Assembly (NCBI RefSeq): GCF_910594005.1
Contig: NC_057827.1
Span: 8,308,001 to 8,372,000, forward strand
Source: Cervus elaphus
Taxonomy: Eukaryota > Chordata > Mammalia > Artiodactyla > Cervidae
Direction of reading: 5' to 3'
DNA: 64,000 nucleotides
Every line of letters starts with the position of its first letter. Within the stretch, counting starts at the first letter, position 1. The notes beneath the pieces were generated by a model. That model had not been told where the DNA came from. It saw only the letters and a program-made list of their open reading frames with translations, and did not search any database. The translations under genes were made by a program, and so were the position numbers. Below are positions 57,972-64,000 of this stretch, one piece after another.

Positions 57972-60062
57972 AGCTGCCCCAAGATGTAAGAGGAATAGGA
58001 CGGGGAGACCATTATCTACCCCACAGATTCATCAAAAGATCATTTGAATGTTGAGCAACTTCCATGAAACAACTTATGAATGCTGGCAGAGGACATCAGG
58101 CACCCAGAAAGGCAGCCTGATCTCTTTGAAAGGAGGTAAGACAAAATATAAAATATGAAAACAGAGAAAAAGTATTTAGCGATGGAGATCCATTTTGGGG
58201 AGGGAGTCGTGAAGAAGGAGAAGTTTCCATGCAATAGGAAACCCTACATAAGTGTGTCAGTGGGGAGCTTTAGAATCTCAAAGGGCAACATAACTGGAAA
58301 AAGAAAGAACACAGGATATGTGCCTAACCACAATTACCAGTGGAGAAACAGCACAGACATTCAAGTCCGCCAGCAGCGAGTGGGAACTGGACAGGGGAGG
58401 CGTGGGCTGCATCACTGATTCTTAGGGTAAGGGCCAGGCTTGAATGCCCTTAAGACAATCTGAGGGGGCTAAGGTGACACAGCAACCCAAACCATGGGAT
58501 CAGTAGTGAGACAAAAAACAAAAAAGGGACCTCTCCTGGGAAAGGTTCTAAAGCCTCATGGTGACCCCTGACATGCTCTCAGAACAAAGTACTGTGCCCT
58601 AGCAAATACTGAAGGACAGCAAGCCAGATGCTGTTTAGGGCCTGCCCTCCCCAGAGGCAGAGAGGCAGGTGTGCAACAGCCAGAGCCAGAAAGCAAGGGG
58701 CTGCTGCAGTCTCGACCCAGAGACTGCATCTTCCACCAGACTGTGGGCAGGCTGCTGGTTGCTAACCACATCTTCCTGGGATCCTGATGGTTCACATCTG
58801 CCCTGAGTGTCACAGCCTGAGATCAGTTCCCCAGAGGGGACACAGAGCAAACCTGGGATTGTGCCCTCAGGGCACACCCAGGAAACCAAGCAGCCGGGAC
58901 CAGGGATGTGCATAAGATGCAAGGCCCACCTGGGACAGTGCACTTGCCAAGCACCCAGTCACCTGAGTGGCTTGGGCCTGGGAAGGGCACAAACACACAG
59001 CCCATATCATCTGGGTCTGTGCTTTTGCAGAGAGTCCAGGAGCTTGAGAAGCTTAGACCTGGGAAGTGCACGAAATGCAGGGCCCACTCGGGACAGTGCC
59101 CTTGCAGAGCACCCTGGAGCCTGAGCAGCGTGGACCTGGGAAACACATGCCACCTTGGGCTGTGGGAAACCCAGTGCTGTCCATCCACTGGGAGCTCCCC
59201 ACACATGCCAGTGGCAATTATTTGTAGTGTCCCTCCCTCTACACAACGTAACTGAACAAGTGAGCCTAAATTAGTGGCCACCATCGTCCACTCGTGGCAG
59301 GACAGAAATCAGACACTGAAGAGACTGCACACGGAGGAATCCAAAATAAACAAGAAGGGGGAACCGCACGAGAAGTGACAAGTGCAACAGATTAAAAACC
59401 TGCAGTTAGTGCTGAGACTGTGCATTTGAGGAGCAACTATAGACCTTGAGAAAAATAAAAGCCGAAACAAGGGATTGACACTGAACTGATCCCACACTGC
59501 CCACAACAGCTGCAGAGAAATTCCTAGGTATATTTTTACTATTATCACTTTTTAATATTAAGTTCTTTTAAAAATTTTAAAAATTTAAGGAAATTTAAGT
59601 ACTTTATTACGCCATTAATTTTCATTTTTATAGACTACTATCACCTTTCTTAAATAAGCAAAAACCCTATTTTATAAAACAGATTCCATATATATTTTTT
59701 AAATTGTTGTGATTGATTTTGTTTTGTATTTTTTATATTGTATTTTTGAGAGTCTAACCTCTATTCTAGGTTTTTAATCTTTGTTTTTTATATTGGTTAT
59801 CAATATTGTACCTTTAAGAATATAATCTTCACTATCTATTTTCACTTATGGATTTGATCACTAGCTTCATCACTCTCTCTCTTCTTGACTCTCCCTCTTC
59901 TCCCTCAGGTTCTTCTCCTCTATGTTCTTCCTACTTCTTCTTTTCTCTGAATAACTCTGTGAATCTCTCTGGCTATGCCTGCTCTGGAGAGCACTTAGGG
60001 ATTTGATTCCTGGCTTGATTGCTCTGTCCCCTGTTGACTCTCTTTTTCTCCTCCTTACACAC
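57972..60062 (+). mobile_element. Bovine L1 5' leader (copy A)
   Basis: Starts near CCAAGATGTAAGAGGAATAGG (57979), a YY1-like L1 start, and runs through the leader: a GC-rich section with repeated units ('acctgggaagtgcac', 'cctgggaagggcacaa', 58910-59140), an AT-rich part (59525-59860) and a CT-rich monomer ending 'gagagcacttaggga' (59880-60000). BovB leader follows at once. The antisense frames, such as 58823-59284, are not genes. Confidence 0.75.
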
Positions 60063-61873
60063 AAGATGGTGCAGTAGAAGAGTATGTGCTCATCTTCTCC
60101 TGAGAGAACTCCAAAATTACAACTCACTGCTGAATAACCACCAACAGGAGAATGTTGTATCTCACCATAAGCAGATAGCCCATATCCAAGGGCAAAGGAG
60201 AAGCCCCATCAAGGTGGTAGGAGAGGCAAAATTCCATTTAGAATCAAACTCCATACCTGCCAGGGACGTTCAGAGGACTCAGACAAAACCTTGTGTGAAC
60301 CAGGACCCATAGACCCCACAGAGATTGAGTCAGACTTGCCTTTGAGTGTTTGAGTGTCTCCTGCAGAGGTATGGGTCAGCAGTGGCCTGCTGCAGGGGCA
60401 GGGACTCTGGGTGCAACAGACCTGGGTCACACAGCATGTGGCATAAGCCCTCATGGAGGAGGTCACAACTAAACCCACCATAGAGCCATAGAGCAGACGA
60501 CCCACAAACTGCAAAACAATTATACCAAATAAATTTGTGCACTGTTAAGAAAGTTCTAGGACCCACAACAGATTTTCCAATAAAGGATCTGGCAAAAGGA
60601 CTGAGAACCACCAGGGAATTTGACTTTGGAGGCAAGTGGAATTTTATTGTAGAACTTACACAGGACTGGGGGAACAGACTCTTGGAGGGCACAAACAAAA
60701 CTTTGTGCATACCAGGATCCAGGAGAAAGGAGCAGTGACCCCACAAGAGAATGACCCAGAATGAACTGTGAGTGTCCAGGAGTCTCTGGTGAAACTGTGG
60801 GTCGGTGGTGGCCTGCTGCAGGGTCAGGGGCACTGACTGTGGCCTTGCGTTTATAGGACCATTTAAAGGAGGTCACCCTTGTCTGCATTACCTCCACCAA
60901 CATTTGGTCTCAGGTCAAACAACAAGGAGGGAACCTAGTCCCACCCATCAACAGAAAATTGGATTAAAGATTTACTGAGCATGGCCTCACCCATCAGGAC
61001 AAAACCCAGTCTTCTCCAGAGTCAGTCTCTTCCATCAGGAAGCTTCCAGAAGCCTTTTATCCTTCTCCATCAGAGGGCAGACAGATTGAAAACCACAATC
61101 ACAGAAAACTAATCAAACTGATTACATGGGGCACAGGCTTGTCTAACTCAAGGAAACTATGAGCCATGACATACAGGGCCACCCAAGATAGACAGGTCAT
61201 GGAGGAGAGTTCTGACAAAATGTGGTCCACAGGAGAAGGAAATGGCAAACCACTTCAGTATTTTGCCTTGAGAACCCCATGAACAGTATGAATAGGCAAC
61301 AAGATATGACAGTAAATATTAACTCCCCAGGTAAGTATGTGCCCAATATGCTACTGGAGAAGAGTGAAGAAATAACTCCAAAAAGAATGAAGAGACGGAG
61401 CCACAGTGAAAACAATGCCCAGCTGTGGATGTGACTGGTGATGGAAAGAACAATATTTCACAGGAACCTGGAATGTTAGGTCCATGAATCAAGGTAAATT
61501 GGAAGTGGTCAAACAGGAAATGGCAAGAGTGAACATCAACATTTTAGGAATCTGTCAACTAAAACAGAGTGGAATGGGCGAATTTAATACAGATGACCAT
61601 AATATCTACTACTGTGGGCAAGAATCCCTTAGAAGAAATGGAGTAGCCCTTGTAGTTAACAAAAGAGTCCAAAATACAGTACTTGGGTACAATCAAAAGA
61701 AACTTGGGTACAAAGAAAAGAAATGCAAAAAGGCAAAATGGTTGTCTGACAAGGCCTTACAAATAGCTAAGAAAAGAAGAGAAGCTAAAGGAAAAGGAGG
61801 AAAGGAAAGGCATACCCATATGAATGCAGAGATCCAAAGACTAGGAAGGAGATAAAAGAAAGTCTTCCTCAAG
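60063..61873 (+). mobile_element. BovB 5' leader and endonuclease part
   Basis: Starts AAGATGGTGCAGTAGAAG and runs about 1.1 kb of long leader, then the usual BovB start ('ggagaaggaaatggcaaaccacttcag', 61228). The ORF starts around 61466; frame 61484-61855 joins the early endonuclease to the linker (KCKKAKWLSDKALQIAKKRREA), an internal deletion of several hundred bases. It ends abruptly at 61873 inside the linker with no BovB 3' end. Confidence 0.75.
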
Positions 61874-62475
61874 GCACAAAATGCAGGCCCAACCTAGTCT
61901 GCACCTTTGTGGAGCACCTGAGAACCTGAACCTAAGCGGCTTAGGCCTGGGAAGAGCACACAACTCAGAGCCCGTTCCCTGTAGGGCAGCCTGGAGCCTG
62001 AGCAGTGTAGACAGGGAAAGCACATGCGCCGTGAGCGGGGGCAAACCCAGTGTGGCCAGAACACTGCAAGTACTCCCCACACACGCCAGTGATATTTGTT
62101 TACAGTGCCCCTCCCTCCCCATAGCACGATTGAACAAGCGAACCTAAACAAGAGACCACCTCGGCCCACTTGTGTCAGGGTGGAAATAAGACACTGAAGA
62201 GACTTGCAAACAGAAGCAAAATAAACAAAGGGAACTGCCTTAGAAGTGACAGGTGCAACAGATTAAAATCCCTGTAGTTAACACTGACTACACTGGAAGG
62301 GGCCTATAGATATTGAGAAGTACAAGCTGGAAAAAGGAACTATCTGAAACTGAACTGAACCCACACTGCCCACAACAGCTCCAGAGAAATTCCTAGATAT
62401 ATTTTTACTATTTTTTTAATTAAATTTTTTTAAAGCCCTCTATTACTCCTTAATTTTCATTTTAATAACCCACTA
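61874..62475 (+). mobile_element. Bovine L1 5' leader (copy B, part 1)
   Basis: Aligns with 58920-59560 of copy A: 'cggcttaggcctgggaagagcacac', 'agcctggagcctgagcagtgtagac', 'cccacactgcccacaacagctccagagaaattcctag'. It begins inside the leader, so its own 5' end is missing. Confidence 0.8.
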
Positions 62476-62968
62476 TAAAAAAGCAGAGACATTACTTTGC
62501 CAACAAAGGTCCGTCTGGTCAAGGCTATGGTTTTTCCAGTGGTCATGTATGGATGTGAGAGTTGGACTGTGAAGAAAGCTGAGCGCCGAAAAATTGATGC
62601 TTTTGAACTGTGGTGTTGGAGAAGACTCTTGAGAGTCCCTTGGACTGCAAGGAGATCCAACCAGTCCATCCTGAAGGAGATCAGTCCTCGGTATTCATTG
62701 GAAGGACTGATGCTGAAGCAGAAACTCCAATACTTTGGCCACCTCATGCGAAGAGTTGACTCATTGGAAAAGACCCTGATGCTGGGAGGGATTGGGGGCA
62801 GGAGGAGAAGGGGACGACAGAGGATGAGATGGCTGGATGGCATCACCGACTCGATGTGCATGAGTTTGAGTAAACTCTGGGAGTTGGTGATGGACAGGGA
62901 GGCCTGGCGTGCTGTGATTCATGGGGTCGCAAAGAGTCGGACACGACTGAGTGACTCAACTGAACTGA
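62476..62968 (+). mobile_element. BovB 3' end in L1 leader
   Basis: A 493-bp BovB 3' piece close to consensus. Frame 62497-63057 (186 aa) is the BovB ORF C-terminus extended by chance into L1 leader. Inserted in the AT-rich part of copy B; 'ata' flanks both sides. Confidence 0.93.
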
Positions 62969-64000
62969 TACCCTGGCCAAAAAAAAAAAGGACCCTATTT
63001 TTAAAGCGAACTTCATATATATTTCTTAATTTTTTTATGTTTTTCGTTTTTTTATAAATATTGTATTTTCAAGAGTCTAACATCTACTCTATATTTTTAA
63101 TCTTTGTTTTTCAGTATTTGATATCAATTTTGGTCATTTAAGAATCCAATTTTCAGTACCCATTTTTACTCAGGAGTGTGATTACTGGTTTGATTACTCA
63201 CTCTCCCTTTTTGACTCGCCTTTTTCTCCCCCAGATCACCTCTATTTCCTCCCTCCCCCTTCTCTTCTCAATCCAATTCTGTGAATCTCTGTGGGTGTTC
63301 TGGGCTGCAGAGAACACTTAGGGAACAGGGTACTGCCTAGATCTGTCTCTCTCCTCTTGAGTTCCCCTTTTTATCCTCCTGCTCACCTCTATCTTCTTCC
63401 TCGCTCTCCTCTTCTTCATGTAACTCTGTGAACTTCTCTGGGTGTCCCTCACTGTGGAGAATCTTTTCACCACTAACCTAGAAGTTTTATTATCAGTCCT
63501 GTATGGATGGAGATGTCTTGAGGCTACTGGAAGAATAAGACTGAAATCCAAAGGCAGGAGGCTTAAACCCCAAACCTAAGAACACCAGAGAACTCCTGAC
63601 TACAGGGAATGTTAATTAATAAGAGATCATCCAAAAGCCTCCATACCTACACTGAAACCAACCACCACCCAAGAACCAGTAAATTCCAGAGCAAGATATA
63701 CCATACAAATTCTGTAGCAATGCAGGAACATAGCCCTGAGCATCAATACACAGGCTGCCCAAAGTCACACCAAACTCATAGACCCTTCTCAAAACTCACT
63801 ATCAGACACTCCATTGCACTCCAGAGAGTAGAAATCCAGCTCCACCCACCAGAACACCAATGCAAGCTTCCCTAACCAGGAAACCTTGATAAGCCAATCG
63901 TCCAACCCCACCCACTGGGAGAAACCTCCACAATAAAAAGGAAACACAGACTACCAGAATACAGAGAGGCCACCCCAAACACAGCAATCTAAATAAGATG
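62969..64000 (+). mobile_element. Bovine L1 5' leader (copy B, part 2)
   Basis: Continues the AT-rich part, then two diverged CT-rich monomers (about 63205-63320 and 63355-63475, both with 'aactctgtgaa' and 'tctctgtgggtgt/tctctgggtgt'), then the purine- and C-rich end of the leader. The last three bases are ATG (63998-64000), where the bovine L1 ORF1 start is expected. Coding sequence would lie outside the window. Confidence 0.75.

Noticed and set aside
58823..59284. Minus-strand frame of 153 codons and overlapping frames on both strands
   Set aside because: They lie in the GC-rich L1 5' leader; several overlapping frames on both strands with no family likeness are expected from composition.

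Overview
The window is nuclear DNA of a ruminant, almost certainly a bovid (cattle, sheep, goat or relative; the species cannot be named from this sequence). The diagnosis rests on the repeats: at least 14 copies of the horizontally acquired RTE-type LINE BovB, about 14 Bov-tA/BovA SINEs (tRNA-Glu-like head joined to a BovB tail), CHR-type SINEs, bovine-type L1, ruminant ERV LTRs and a mariner. I see no intact host gene, rRNA, tRNA, operon or CRISPR array. Nearly every open frame longer than 60 codons is LINE coding sequence, its antisense shadow or LINE 5' leader. Repeat assignments are by recognition of family sequence, not by alignment, so most edges are good to roughly 5-30 bases unless a target-site duplication (TSD) is quoted.

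Layout. 1-9000: two old L1 elements on the minus strand; the first still has its 5' end near 7245 and is interrupted by a BovB, a solo LTR with a 5-bp TSD, a younger bovine L1 and a BovA SINE. 9000-11540: mostly unassigned single-copy DNA. 11541-15386: SINE, BovB, MLT1 LTR, L1 and another BovB fragment. 15387-22252: single-copy DNA with SINEs, a tandem duplication and a 1.8-kb BovB. 22253-24580: two BovB copies in opposite orientation, the first with a 13-bp TSD. 25078-26789: a large inverted repeat with arms of about 385 bp that no recognised family explains, beside a strong 56-nt hairpin. 27812-34830: a hAT relic, an internally deleted BovB, an old L1, SINEs, a probable LTR and a BovB hit by a 47-bp L1 micro-insertion. 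34831-43120: low-repeat DNA with one exon-like segment, then old L1 copies with nested SINEs. 43121-48331: a probable LTR directly abutting a nearly full BovB (about 3.1 kb), followed by a second BovB. 48332-51679: mostly single-copy. 51680-57971: a truncated mariner, then L1 ends stacked on each other. 57972-64000: bovine L1 5' leader, a BovB 5' half, then a second L1 5' leader that ends on an ATG in the last three bases, probably the L1 ORF1 start.

Biologically this is an intergenic or intronic nest built by repeated LINE insertion. BovB and L1 reverse transcriptases supplied their own copies and the SINE copies. Every BovB and L1 reading frame visible here carries stops, frameshifts, truncations or active-site changes, so none is autonomous within the window; the only open question is the L1 whose coding part would lie beyond base 64000. 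The points most worth checking are the inverted repeat, the L1/BovB/L1 5'-leader composite, three very short or 3'-truncated L1 insertions, a 36-bp direct repeat around a SINE and the possible 48-bp exon at 35417-35464.
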